A stretch of DNA of 64,000 bases from Neorhizobium alkalisoli (GTDB lineage: Bacteria > Pseudomonadota > Alphaproteobacteria > Rhizobiales > Rhizobiaceae): the NCBI RefSeq assembly GCF_007829835.1, contig NZ_VIWP01000001.1, positions 806,001 through 870,000 of the forward strand, written 5' to 3'. Below, one piece after another: positions 43,630-52,196 of the stretch; position 1 is the stretch's first letter, and every line of letters begins with the position of its first letter. Position numbers and translations under genes: made by a program. A model generated the notes under the pieces. It was not told the origin of the DNA. It saw only the letters and a list, made by a program, of their open reading frames with translations, and did not search any database.

Positions 43630-44799
43630 TTACGATCCCGAGGCCACGCGGACATTGCCGCCATGGCCGCCGCCGCCGAAAACCTGACGCTTGCCGAACG
43701 ACGAACGGATCTGGTTGCGCGGCCCGGCAAGGCCGAGTTCGGGAAAGAGCAGTTCCGAAACCCGGTAAGCTTCCTCGAGATGCGGATAACCGGACGCGAT
43801 CACCGTATCGATGCCGAGGTCCTGATATTCCCGAAGCCGCGCCGCAACCGTCTTAGCGGAACCGACAAGGGCAGTACCGGCACCGGAGCGGACGAGGCCG
43901 ACGCCGGCCCAGAGGTTGGGAGAAACTTCCAGCTTGTCGCGGCGCCCATTGTGAAGCGCGACCATGCGCGCCTGACCGACCGAGTCCGAGTTCCTGGCAA
44001 ACACGTCCTGCGCGGCAGCGATCGTCGCATCATCAAGCTTGGAGATCAGGCGCTCCGCATCGGCCCAGGCCTCTTCGTCGGTCTCGCGAACGATGAAATG
44101 CAGCCGGATGCCGAAGGTCACCTGCCTGCCCAGCGCGGCGGCCGCCTTGCGGACCTTGGCGATCTTCTCGGCAACCTGGGCCGGCGGTTCGCCCCAGGTG
44201 AGATATTTGTCGATAATACCCGCGGAAAAATCGATGGCGGCATCGGATGATCCGCCGAAATAGATCGGCGGGCGCGGATCCTGCAAGGGCGGCAGGCCAA
44301 GTTCGGCGTGATGCGCCTGAATGTATTTGCCGTCGAGATGCGCGCTGCCCGTCTCGATCAGCTTGTTGAAGACCTCAAAGAATTCGCCCGCATGCAGATA
44401 ACGCTCGTCATGCGGCAGGAAGATGCCGTCACCGGCCAGTTCCTGCGCGCTTCCTCCAACAACGATATTCAAAAGCAACCGCCCGTTCGAGATACGGTCG
44501 AGCGTCGAGGTCAGGCGGGCATAATAGGAAGGCGATGCGACGCCCGGCCGGATCGCCACGAGAAACTTGAGCTTCTCCGTTCGCGCTGCAAGGTCGGCAG
44601 CAAGGATGAAGGATTCCTCGCAGGCGGCTCCGGTCGGGATCAGCACGCCGGAATAACCGAGCCGGTCGACAGCCTGAGCGATCTCCCGGAAATAGCCCGG
44701 ATCGGCCGGTCGGCTCAGAGCATCCGACCCGAGATAGGCGCCGTCGCCCGACGAGGGAATGAACCAGAGAAAATCGAGCGGTTGGCTGTTCGTCGCCAT
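43630..44799 (-). CDS. ssuD: FMNH2-dependent alkanesulfonate monooxygenase (SsuD)
   Basis: A 389-aa protein with the length and layout of SsuD. Start 44799 ([20 protein letters not shown]) has AAGGA 7 nt upstream; a frame to 44829 is less likely. Features: [39 protein letters not shown] (split over ~residues 71-109), [33 protein letters not shown] (~180-197), [40 protein letters not shown] (~306-328), and the glycine-rich C-terminal tail [13 protein letters not shown] characteristic of SsuD. It releases sulfite from C2-C10 alkanesulfonates. No ssuEABC neighbours are present; the reductase at 36668 may serve it. Confidence 0.92.
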   Translation of the reverse strand: MATNSQPLDFLWFIPSSGDGAYLGSDALSRPADPGYFREIAQAVDRLGYSGVLIPTGAACEESFILAADLAARTEKLKFLVAIRPGVASPSYYARLTSTLDRISNGRLLLNIVVGGSAQELAGDGIFLPHDERYLHAGEFFEVFNKLIETGSAHLDGKYIQAHHAELGLPPLQDPRPPIYFGGSSDAAIDFSAGIIDKYLTWGEPPAQVAEKIAKVRKAAAALGRQVTFGIRLHFIVRETDEEAWADAERLISKLDDATIAAAQDVFARNSDSVGQARMVALHNGRRDKLEVSPNLWAGVGLVRSGAGTALVGSAKTVAARLREYQDLGIDTVIASGYPHLEEAYRVSELLFPELGLAGPRNQIRSSFGKRQVFGGGGHGGNVRVASGS

Positions 44800-44976
44800 G
44801 GCATGATCCTTCGTCAACGCGCGCACCACTTATGGCCGGGCTGGAATGACTGACAGGTTATTGGGAAGCCCGGACGCTCGACAGATCTGACGGCCTAATC
44901 AGGTGCGCCAGCGCAAAATTCTCTTCCCGTCAGAGTAGAAGAGAGGGAATGCCTTTCCCGTCTGTACAGCCGAAGC

Positions 44977-45579
44977 TCAAACGGCTCTCGCGTGCCACCG
45001 GGTGTCGGAAGCTGGCAAGGCCAGATTGGCATGGGTCGCCGATGTTGCGCGGTGAAGAACGCGGTCGAACAGGTCATAACCGGCGGGCCATCGCCCGAAA
45101 CCGCTTGCCACGTTGATATGTCCGGCAAAGCCGATCGTTGTCAGTTCGCTGTCCCAGGCCCGTGCGTGACGCTCCAGCTCCTCGACACTCATATACGGAT
45201 CGTTGAGGCTGCCGACGACCAGACTGGGGAACGGCAGCGGATCCAGCGGCGCACTGCCGAAGTCGACCATGCAGGGATGCATGCGCAAAGTCGTTTCGAG
45301 AGAACAGGGTGCGACCAGCAAGGCGCCGCGAATGCGGGCCGCCTGGCTTCTTTTGGCATAACTGGCAACAAGCAGGCACCCGAGGCTATGCGCAACGAGA
45401 AAGGCGCCATCGACAACCGACAGCGCCTTGTCCAGTTCTTCCTGCCAGTCTTCAAGAACCGGACATGTCCAGTCCTGCTGTTCGACAACGACAGATCTCG
45501 TCTGGTCGCGCGCCCAATGGCGCTGCCAGTGCTCGTCCGACGAACCGTTCAATCCGGGAATAAGAAGCGTGTCGATCAT
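44977..45579 (-). CDS. RBBP9/YdeN-type alpha/beta hydrolase
   Basis: A 200-aa small serine-hydrolase-like protein. Features: N-terminal LLIPGLNGSSDEHWQRHWARD (residues ~5-25), nucleophile elbow AHSLGCLL (Ser ~65), and the C-terminal FAGHINVASGFGRWPAGYDL (~149-168) with the His; these mark the RBBP9 family. GGATGAAG precedes the ATG on the minus strand. It is 177 bp upstream of the ssuD-type gene in the same direction. Native substrate is unknown. The stretch between the two genes shows no clear feature. Confidence 0.9.
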   Translation of the reverse strand: MIDTLLIPGLNGSSDEHWQRHWARDQTRSVVVEQQDWTCPVLEDWQEELDKALSVVDGAFLVAHSLGCLLVASYAKRSQAARIRGALLVAPCSLETTLRMHPCMVDFGSAPLDPLPFPSLVVGSLNDPYMSVEELERHARAWDSELTTIGFAGHINVASGFGRWPAGYDLFDRVLHRATSATHANLALPASDTRWHARAV

Positions 45580-45710
45580 CGCGGCTTCATCCTGATGTTC
45601 ATGGAAAAAGATCGGAAACGGACGGCGCTTCGTCAGCAGACCGCAGCGGCGGTATTGCCAGAGACCGAAGCACCACGGTCAAAAGCCAGCGCGGTCCTGT
45701 GTCTCGCGGA

Positions 45711-45905
45711 TCAGTAGAAGGGATGCACGCCCCAGAAAAACGCTTCGGTATATTCCCTGTCGTCCGTGCGGTTTTCGCTGCGGCGATCTGCGGAGCTGGC
45801 CGAGTTGCCGGCTACAGGTGCGGTCTGTTTATCGACCACAGCCTTACCACGCTTGGCAATTCCAAACAGGTCGAACCCGAAAAGGGACAAGCGATCGGCA
45901 ATCAT
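45711..45905 (-). CDS. Small hypothetical protein (64 aa)
   Basis: The ATG at 45905 is preceded by a strong GGAGG 7 nt upstream, the main support for a real gene. The protein begins MIADRLSLFGFDLFGIAKRG, with an amphipathic/hydrophobic first 20 residues, then a polar, charged middle and an aromatic end (EAFFWGVHPFY). No family is recognised. The hydrophobic start could be a short membrane-associating helix. It lies divergently from the amino-acid transporter operon. Moderate confidence that it is translated. Confidence 0.5.
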   Translation of the reverse strand: MIADRLSLFGFDLFGIAKRGKAVVDKQTAPVAGNSASSADRRSENRTDDREYTEAFFWGVHPFY

Positions 45906-46275
45906 CGAGCAGCCTCCGATTGAATCTATCCACCCTACAATCGTCCGCCAGATCGATATTTCGGTCAATATTGTCTACTAAAAAGCTATACTAATGATCG
46001 GAGCTTCGGGAGATTTTTGCGATCGCCTTTCTCCGATCAACGAGTTTTCGATTTTTTTGGCTGCCCTAACTATCCCGAAACGCGACGTTCGATCGTCGGG
46101 AATGCGGATCTCGTTACCCCTCCTACCGGCGTCACATCACGTATGCGCAAAAAGCCTCGCGTCTCGAGGCGAAATTTCAGTCGATCCGTTCTGCGTTCAC
46201 CCGATGCAGAGCATGAGATTCCTCGTCCTATGCCACAGGCTCAAATATTTTGCGGCGCACACAAGGAGCATATCG
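45906..46275. promoter_or_regulatory. 370-bp divergent promoter and leader region before the amino-acid ABC operon
   Basis: An AT-rich island at 45955-45996 contains a CAATATTG palindrome (45966-45973) and a TATACT -10-like box (45987-45992) pointing toward the transporter; no good -35 is seen. If +1 is near 46000 the leader is ~275 nt. The transporter frame stays open back to 45994, but its best ribosome site (AAGGAG) marks 46276 as the start. No other gene is convincing here. Confidence 0.4.
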
Positions 46276-47112
46276 ATGTTTGCCAAGACCCTTACCAAGG
46301 CTGTTTTCCACCTCACCCTCGCAGTTTCAGCTCTGGCCGCGACCCACGCGTCTGCAGACTCGACGCTAGACCGTATCAAGGGTCGTGGCGCGCTCACCGT
46401 CGGCGTCATCCTTTCGGGCGCCCCTTTCGGCTACATCGACCCGAAAAGCCAGGAGCAGAAGGGCTACAATCTCGACATCGCCAAGGCTTTGGCGGATGAT
46501 CTCGGCGTGAAGCTGGAAACGGTGACGGTGACGCCGCCGAACCGCGTACAGTTCCTGCAGCAGGGCAAGGTCGATATCCTGATCGCCAACATGCAGTATA
46601 CCGAAGAGCGCGCCAAGGTGCTCGACTACGTTCCGACCCCTTATGACCGCGCCGGCGGTGCAGCCGTCGTCCGCAAGGATAGCGGCCTCAAGGACTGGAC
46701 GGATCTCAAGGGCAAGCCGGTCTGCGTCTCGCAGGGCTCCAACTATACCCAACCGCTGATCGAGACCTATGGCGCCACCGTCAAGGCTCTCCCGAGCCAG
46801 CCGGAATCGCTGCTGGCATTGCAGGGCGGCAATTGCGTTGCTGCCGTCCATGTCGGCGGCACGGTTGCTCTGTTGCTTGCAGACCGTCCGGAAGAATGGA
46901 AGGATTACGCCATCCCCTTCCCGACCGAACTGATCCCGTCGGACTCGGTCATCTGGCTGCGCAAGGGTGAGAAGGATACCCAGGCGGCTCTCGACAACAG
47001 CGTCAAGAAGCTGCACGCTTCCGGCAAGCTGATCGAATTTGCCAAGGCCAATCGCCTCCTCAACACGAAATATCTCGAGGAAGAGCAGAAGGCCCTGTCC
47101 GCCGCCAAATAA
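46276..47112 (+). CDS. Polar amino-acid/cystine-type ABC transporter substrate-binding protein (family 3)
   Basis: A 278-aa periplasmic binding protein. Start 46276 has AAGGAG 7 nt upstream and gives a signal peptide MFAKTLTKAV...THA-SAD. Family-3 features: LTVGVILSGAPFGYIDPKSQEQKGYNLDIAKALADDLGV (split over ~residues 38-78), GKVDILIANMQYTEERAKVLDYVPTPYDRAG (~94-124), DLKGKPVCVSQGSNYTQPL (~140-158). It may bind cystine, an acidic amino acid or an aminocarboxylate. The operon also encodes an MmgE/PrpD protein and an NtaA-type monooxygenase, so the cargo may be an N- or S-containing carboxylate. Confidence 0.9.
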   Translation: MFAKTLTKAVFHLTLAVSALAATHASADSTLDRIKGRGALTVGVILSGAPFGYIDPKSQEQKGYNLDIAKALADDLGVKLETVTVTPPNRVQFLQQGKVDILIANMQYTEERAKVLDYVPTPYDRAGGAAVVRKDSGLKDWTDLKGKPVCVSQGSNYTQPLIETYGATVKALPSQPESLLALQGGNCVAAVHVGGTVALLLADRPEEWKDYAIPFPTELIPSDSVIWLRKGEKDTQAALDNSVKKLHASGKLIEFAKANRLLNTKYLEEEQKALSAAK

Positions 47113-47136
47113 GGGCGCGCTGCACGGGAAAGCGAC

Positions 47137-47883
47137 ATGCAGGATATGAGCCTCACCGACCTGTTCGTCAGCCTGACGAACAGGATCGGACTGAATTACG
47201 AGTTTCTGGCGACGGGTTACGAGGCGCAGATATGGCGTGATGGTTTCATCACCACGCTGTATCTGATCGCCCTCCTGATCCCCGTCAGCCTGATCGCCGG
47301 CCTGCTGTTTGCCGCCTGCCTGACATCCGGCAAGATCTGGCTGTCGGCGCCGGTGCGCGGTTTCATCGAACTGACCCGCAACACGCCGACGCTGGTGCAG
47401 CTGATGTTCAGCTTCCTCGTGCTGAACACCGTCGTTTCCAACATGCTCGGCGGAGCCCAGAACAATCCGCTTTCGCCCTTCTTCTGGGTGGTCGCTGTCG
47501 TCGGCCTGCATATCGCCGCGCTGCATGCGGAAGCGATCCGCGCCGGGATCGAAGCCGTACCGGCCTCGACCGTCGAAGCGGCGCGCGGCATCGGCTTCAG
47601 CCAGTTGCAGATCCTGCGGTATGTCGAAGTGCCGCTCGCCTTCCGGTCGTCGCTGCCGGCGATCGTCAACAACCTCATCAATCTGGTCAAACTGACGACG
47701 GTCGGCAATGCGATTGCCGTCAGCGAAATCACCTATGCCTCGATCATGGTCTGGACACAGCGCGACAATGTCGTATCGCTGATGATCGTCATTCTCCTGT
47801 TCTTCAGCGCCATCAACATCATCGTCGCGCGCATCGGCCTCTGGGTCGAACGCAGGCTTGCGGTTCCGGGGTATGGTCTATGA
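47137..47883 (+). CDS. Amino-acid ABC transporter permease (HisM/GlnP type)
   Basis: A 248-aa permease. The first TM region is followed by IELTRNTPTLVQLMFSFLVLNTV (residues ~72-94), a hallmark of HisQM permeases, and an EAA loop EAARGIGFSQLQILRYVEVPLAFRSSLPAI (~147-176). GAAAGCGAC precedes the ATG. The stop overlaps the next start. With the second permease it forms the channel for the family-3 importer. Confidence 0.92.
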   Translation: MQDMSLTDLFVSLTNRIGLNYEFLATGYEAQIWRDGFITTLYLIALLIPVSLIAGLLFAACLTSGKIWLSAPVRGFIELTRNTPTLVQLMFSFLVLNTVVSNMLGGAQNNPLSPFFWVVAVVGLHIAALHAEAIRAGIEAVPASTVEAARGIGFSQLQILRYVEVPLAFRSSLPAIVNNLINLVKLTTVGNAIAVSEITYASIMVWTQRDNVVSLMIVILLFFSAINIIVARIGLWVERRLAVPGYGL

Positions 47884-48659
47884 CGACGGCAACACTTTCC
47901 CAACCGACCAGCCATCGCGTGCTGCGCAATATCGGCTTCCTGGCACTGCCGCTGATCGTCATCGTCTGGTCGCTCGCCGATCCGACACTTGGCCGCGAAG
48001 TCTTGGAATGGATCCCCTATCTTGCCTCGGGCTTCATGATGAATATCGTGATTGCGGTTCTGGCCATGCTTCTCGGGACATTGGTCGGTGCGCTGTTCGG
48101 CATCCTCCAACTCGTGCCCTACCGGCTGGTCCGCCTGCCCGTGGTCGCCTATGTGCAGCTGTTCCGCAATGCGCCGCATCTCGTGCTGATTTTCGCGACC
48201 ACCTACATATTCCCGTTCGAGATCGTCGTGTTCGGCCATTACCTGCCCTTTCCCGACTGGATCAAGGCGGTGATCGGGCTTGCTATTCCCGCCAGCGCCT
48301 ATGTCGCTGAAATTACCCGCGGCGCCATCCTGTCGATCCCAACGACGCAGTGGGAAGCGGCCAAGGGCCTCGGTTTTTCGCGCGGCCAGGCGCTGCGCTG
48401 GATCATCCTGCCGCAATGCCTGCGGCGCTCGCTGCCACCCTGGATGAATGTCGCGGCCTCGATCACCATGGGCACGGCGCTTGCCTCGCTGGTCGGCGTG
48501 CATGAACTCCTGCATGCGGCGACCGATGCCAGCACGGCCGTGCGGCGGCTGGATTTCACCATCATCGCCTATCTCGTCGTGATGGCTGCCTTCTTCCTGC
48601 TTTGCTACCCGATCTCCCGCCTGACGCGACGCCTCGAAGCGCGCTTCAATGCGGCCTGA
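47880..48659 (+). CDS. Amino-acid ABC transporter permease (HisQ type)
   Basis: A 259-aa permease coupled to the previous gene by an ATGA overlap. Features: VAYVQLFRNAPHLVLIFATTYIFPFEIV (split, residues ~89-116) and the EAA loop WEAAKGLGFSRGQALRWIILPQCLRRSLPPWMN (~158-190). The C-terminal third shows two TM segments. Its end is 13 bp before the ATPase start. Confidence 0.92.
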   Translation: MTTATLSQPTSHRVLRNIGFLALPLIVIVWSLADPTLGREVLEWIPYLASGFMMNIVIAVLAMLLGTLVGALFGILQLVPYRLVRLPVVAYVQLFRNAPHLVLIFATTYIFPFEIVVFGHYLPFPDWIKAVIGLAIPASAYVAEITRGAILSIPTTQWEAAKGLGFSRGQALRWIILPQCLRRSLPPWMNVAASITMGTALASLVGVHELLHAATDASTAVRRLDFTIIAYLVVMAAFFLLCYPISRLTRRLEARFNAA

Positions 48660-48672
48660 GGACATTGAGACC

Positions 48673-49464
48673 ATGACCAACCCATCCGCCGACACCGCGA
48701 TCGTCAAGCTGGAAGACGTGCATCTGTCCTTCGGGCAAACGCAGGTGCTGAAGGGCATCGACCTCACCATCAACAAGGGCGATGCCGTTTCGATCATCGG
48801 CCCGTCCGGCTCCGGCAAATCAACCATCCTGCGCTGCATCAACGCGCTGGTTCAGCCCCAGAGCGGCAGGATCACCGTTGATGGCACCCGGGTCGACCAG
48901 CTGACCAAGGAAAGCGAGCGTATCGCGCTGCGCAAGCGCGTCGGCATCGTCTTCCAGCAATACAATCTCTTTCCGCACCTGACGGTGCTCGACAATATCG
49001 TGCTGGCACCAACCCGTATTCTCGGTGTCGACCGTCGCGAGGCAGAAAAGCTTGCCCGTGAACTGCTGGAAAAAGTGCGTCTGTCGGAAAAGGCGGATGC
49101 CTATCCCGGCCAACTCTCCGGCGGCCAGCAACAGCGTGTTGCAATCGCTCGCGCGCTCGCCATGAAGCCGGAGCTTGTCCTGTTCGACGAGGTGACCTCG
49201 GCGCTCGACCCGGAAACGGTCGGCGAAGTGCTTTGGGTCATCCGCGACCTTATCCGTGACGGCATGACCAGCATTCTCGTCACCCACGAAATGCGGTTTG
49301 CCGAGGAGATCAGCGACACGGTGGTGTTTACCGAAAACGGCCGGATCGTCGACCACGGTTCGCCCGAGCAGATCTTTCACAATTCCGACAATCCCCGCAT
49401 CCGCCAGTTCGTCGGCGGCCTGTCGGGCGGTCGCGGCGCGGTGCGGGACGGAGAAGGTATCTGA
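48673..49464 (+). CDS. Polar amino-acid ABC transporter ATP-binding protein (GlnQ/HisP type)
   Basis: A 263-aa ATPase. Walker A GPSGSGKST (residues ~47-55), Q-loop VFQQYNLFPHLTVL, signature LSGGQQQRVAIARALAMKP, Walker B LVLFDEVTSALDPE, H-loop VTHEMRFAEEISD. The DEVTSALDPE form is characteristic of the PAAT family. Start 48673 is chosen at MTNPSADTA, with GAGGA ~11 nt upstream; an ATG at 48649 inside the permease gene is an alternative. It completes the family-3 importer. Two bases later the MmgE/PrpD gene begins. Confidence 0.92.
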   Translation: MTNPSADTAIVKLEDVHLSFGQTQVLKGIDLTINKGDAVSIIGPSGSGKSTILRCINALVQPQSGRITVDGTRVDQLTKESERIALRKRVGIVFQQYNLFPHLTVLDNIVLAPTRILGVDRREAEKLARELLEKVRLSEKADAYPGQLSGGQQQRVAIARALAMKPELVLFDEVTSALDPETVGEVLWVIRDLIRDGMTSILVTHEMRFAEEISDTVVFTENGRIVDHGSPEQIFHNSDNPRIRQFVGGLSGGRGAVRDGEGI

Positions 49465-49466
49465 CC

Positions 49467-50819
49467 ATGGCAACAGCTCCCCTCACCACCGCCTTCGCCG
49501 AGGCGATCGTCCATTCGGACCCAACCCGGGATCCGGCTGCGATCGAAACGGCACGCACGGCGATCATCGACTTCCTCGCCTGCGCCATCGCCGGCGCCAG
49601 CGACCGCACCACGGGCATTCTTGGCCGGGCAATCGGTGCGAGCCTGCCGGGAGAAGCCATCCTGATCGGCAAGGGACGCAGCACCGATCCGCTGACGGCA
49701 GCCGTCGTCAACGCCTATGCCGGCCATGTGCTGGATTATGACGATGTCCATTCCAGCGTCCGCGGCCATCCGACAACGGTGATCATTCCGGCGCTTCTGG
49801 CACTCGTCGCCGAGCGCAAATTTTCCGCAGACGAACTCGTCGCATCCTATGTGGTCGGGCTCGAGGCGATGGCGCGGCTTGGTCTGTCGATCGGCTCCAA
49901 ACATTACGAAAACGGCTTTCACGCCACGGCGACGCTCGGAACCGTCGGCGCTGCAGCCGCCATCACACATTTGACGAAAGCCTCGGTCGAAGAGACGGCA
50001 ATCGCGCTCGGTCTCGCGGCAACCCAGTCTTCCGGTCTGCGACTGCAATTCGGTTACGATGCAAAACCCTATCATGCCGGCATGGCGGCCCAGTCCGGCC
50101 TGCTCGCGGCCCGGCTTGCGGCTGCCGGCTTTGGCGGCGCCCCCGATTTTCTCGACAATGCCGTCGGCTTCCACTCGGCCTTTTCGTTCGGTGCTGAAAA
50201 GCTCGACACATTGACTGCGAACTGGGGCGCGCCCTGGCAGATCGTCTCGCCGGGACTGACGCTGAAAGCCTATCCGTGCTGCACGGCAAGCCATCCGGTC
50301 GCCTCGCTCGGTGTCGAACTGCATCGCGAGGGACTGGTCCCCGACACGATCGAGACCATTATCTTCACCTATCCGCCCGGCGCAGATGCGGCGCTGGTGG
50401 TGAGCAAGCCGACCAATGGCATCGAGGCGCGGTTCAGCCCGGAATATGTGTTTTCCGCAGCACTCCTCGACGGCGCCCTACGGCTCGACCATTTTGACGA
50501 CCGGCCTGTCGAGCCGCGGATCATGGCGCTCGCCAGCCGCGCCGGACGCCGCCACGACGAAAGCGCGCCGCGCATGTCGACGGATCCGACCACCCGTTTC
50601 GTGATCCTCGACATCGCGCTCAAGGATGGCAGCACTGTCACCCGTCGCTTCGACGGGCTTCCGGGCGTTACCGATCCGACCGAAAAATTCCATGACGCGA
50701 CGGCCGGCAACCCGGCTTATGCCGAGATCCCATCCCTCGTCCGCTCGATGAGCAGCCCCGCCGATCTCGATCGGCTGCTGGCACTGCTCAATCAGGACGC
50801 CATTCAGAACCACATTTGA
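49467..50819 (+). CDS. MmgE/PrpD-family protein (isomerase/dehydratase/decarboxylase type)
   Basis: A 450-aa MmgE/PrpD protein: TAIIDFLACAIAGASD (residues ~30-45), VVNAYAGHVLDYDDVHSSVRGHPTTVIIPALLAL region (~77-110), SIGSKHYENGFHATATLGTVGAAAA (~139-163), KAYPCCTASHPVASLGVEL (~265-283). The family includes 2-methylcitrate dehydratase, cis-aconitate decarboxylase and the iminodisuccinate epimerase of an Agrobacterium strain. It starts 2 bp after the ATPase gene and overlaps the following monooxygenase frame, so its substrate is almost certainly the imported compound. Epimerisation or elimination on an aminocarboxylate is my favoured guess. Confidence 0.87.
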   Translation: MATAPLTTAFAEAIVHSDPTRDPAAIETARTAIIDFLACAIAGASDRTTGILGRAIGASLPGEAILIGKGRSTDPLTAAVVNAYAGHVLDYDDVHSSVRGHPTTVIIPALLALVAERKFSADELVASYVVGLEAMARLGLSIGSKHYENGFHATATLGTVGAAAAITHLTKASVEETAIALGLAATQSSGLRLQFGYDAKPYHAGMAAQSGLLAARLAAAGFGGAPDFLDNAVGFHSAFSFGAEKLDTLTANWGAPWQIVSPGLTLKAYPCCTASHPVASLGVELHREGLVPDTIETIIFTYPPGADAALVVSKPTNGIEARFSPEYVFSAALLDGALRLDHFDDRPVEPRIMALASRAGRRHDESAPRMSTDPTTRFVILDIALKDGSTVTRRFDGLPGVTDPTEKFHDATAGNPAYAEIPSLVRSMSSPADLDRLLALLNQDAIQNHI

Positions 50820-50833
50820 CGAAAGACTTTGCC

Positions 50834-52135
50834 ATGAGCGACAAACGACAAATTCATCTGGGCCTGTTCCTGCAGGGCGCCGGCCATCACGTCTCCGGCT
50901 GGCGGCATCCGCATGCCGAGGCCGGCAGCGAAAACTTCGACCTGTTGCGCCGCGTCTCCCAGATCGCCGAGGCGGCCAAGTTCGACATGGTCTTCCTGGC
51001 CGACGGCCTGACCAGCGGCGTCGATGCGCATCCCTCGACGATTGCCCGTTTCGAACCGCTGACGCTGCTCGCTGCGCTCTCGATGGTGACGAACAAGATC
51101 GGCCTCGCCGCCACCGCGTCGACCACCTATAGCGAGCCCTATCATATCGCCCGCGCCTTTTCGTCGATCGACCATTTGAGCCATGGCCGTGCCGCCTGGA
51201 ACATCGTCACCACATCCTACGCCCGCACGGCCAACAACTTTTCGAAGTCCCATCCGGAGCATGATGAACGTTATGCCGTTGCGGAGGAATTCGTCGATGT
51301 CGTCCGCGGTCTGTGGGACAGCTGGGATGACGACGCCTTCATCAAGGACAAGGAAAAGGGTGTTTATGCCGACCCGGCCAAGGTCCATGTTCTCGATCAC
51401 AAGGGCAAATATTACTCGGTCAAGGGACCGCTCAACATCCCGCGCGCGCCGCAGGGCCATCCGATCCTGATCCAGGCCGGCTCTTCCGGCCCCGGCCAGG
51501 ATCTCGCCGCCCGCACCGCCGACGTCGTTTTCACCGCCCAGCAGAGCCTTGAAGAGGCGAAGGCCTTCTACAAGAGCCTGAAGGAACGCGTGGTGAAATT
51601 TGGGCGCCAGGGCGATGAGGTCGCAGTCATGCCCGGCTTCCTGCCGGTCATCGGCCGCACGGCCAAGGAAGCGGCGGAAAAGCTCGCTGAGCTCGACCAG
51701 TGGACCGACCTGAAAAGCGCAATGCCGCTCCTGGAAGAGCGCATCGGCCACAGCCTTGCCTCTTACGATCCCGATGGCCCGCTGCCGGACCTGCCGATTT
51801 CCGACCAGCTGCGCAGCCGCGCCGAACTGCTGACCGCGCTTGCCCGCCGCGAAAACCTGACGATCCGCCAGCTGGCTCTGCGCGTCGCTGCCGGCCGCGG
51901 CCATCACGTCGTGCTCGGCACCCCGGTCGAGATCGCCGACCGCATGCAGCAATGGTTCGACGGCCGCGCCGCCGACGGTTTCAACGTCATGCCGCCCTTC
52001 TTCCCCGACGGTCTCGAAGACTTTACGCAGCTCGTCGTGCCGATCCTGCAGGAACGCGGCCTGTTCCGCACCGACTATGACGGTTCGACGCTGCGCGATC
52101 ATCTCGGCCTGAAAAGACCGGACCTGCTCAGCTAA
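50834..52135 (+). CDS. FMN-dependent monooxygenase, NtaA/SnaA/DszA family
   Basis: A 433-aa luciferase-like monooxygenase, the second NtaA/DszA-type enzyme in the window. Start 50834 (MSDKRQIHLG). Features: GHHVSGWRHPHAEAG (~residues 17-31), FDMVFLADGLTSG (~54-66), FEPLTLLAALSMVTNKIGLAATAST (~79-103), IDHLSHGRAAWNIVTTSY (~117-134), HPILIQAGSSGPGQDLAARTADVVFTAQ (~215-242). Nitrilotriacetate and EDTA monooxygenases and dibenzothiophene-sulfone monooxygenase are relatives. It is last in the amino-acid-type transporter operon and is followed by a clear terminator. Needs FMNH2 from another locus. Confidence 0.91.
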   Translation: MSDKRQIHLGLFLQGAGHHVSGWRHPHAEAGSENFDLLRRVSQIAEAAKFDMVFLADGLTSGVDAHPSTIARFEPLTLLAALSMVTNKIGLAATASTTYSEPYHIARAFSSIDHLSHGRAAWNIVTTSYARTANNFSKSHPEHDERYAVAEEFVDVVRGLWDSWDDDAFIKDKEKGVYADPAKVHVLDHKGKYYSVKGPLNIPRAPQGHPILIQAGSSGPGQDLAARTADVVFTAQQSLEEAKAFYKSLKERVVKFGRQGDEVAVMPGFLPVIGRTAKEAAEKLAELDQWTDLKSAMPLLEERIGHSLASYDPDGPLPDLPISDQLRSRAELLTALARRENLTIRQLALRVAAGRGHHVVLGTPVEIADRMQQWFDGRAADGFNVMPPFFPDGLEDFTQLVVPILQERGLFRTDYDGSTLRDHLGLKRPDLLS

Positions 52136-52148
52136 GCAGAACTGACCG

Positions 52149-52188
52149 ATAAAGAAGCCGTAGAGCAAACGATCTGCGGCTTCTTTAT
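52149..52188. terminator. Bidirectional rho-independent terminator
   Basis: ATAAAGAAGCCG (52149-52160) pairs perfectly with CGGCTTCTTTAT (52177-52188): a 12-bp stem, 16-nt loop, with A-rich and T-rich flanks so that it can act in both directions. It lies between the convergent monooxygenase (stop 52135) and RND pump (stop 52197) genes. Confidence 0.85.
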
Positions 52189-52196
52189 TGTGCGCT

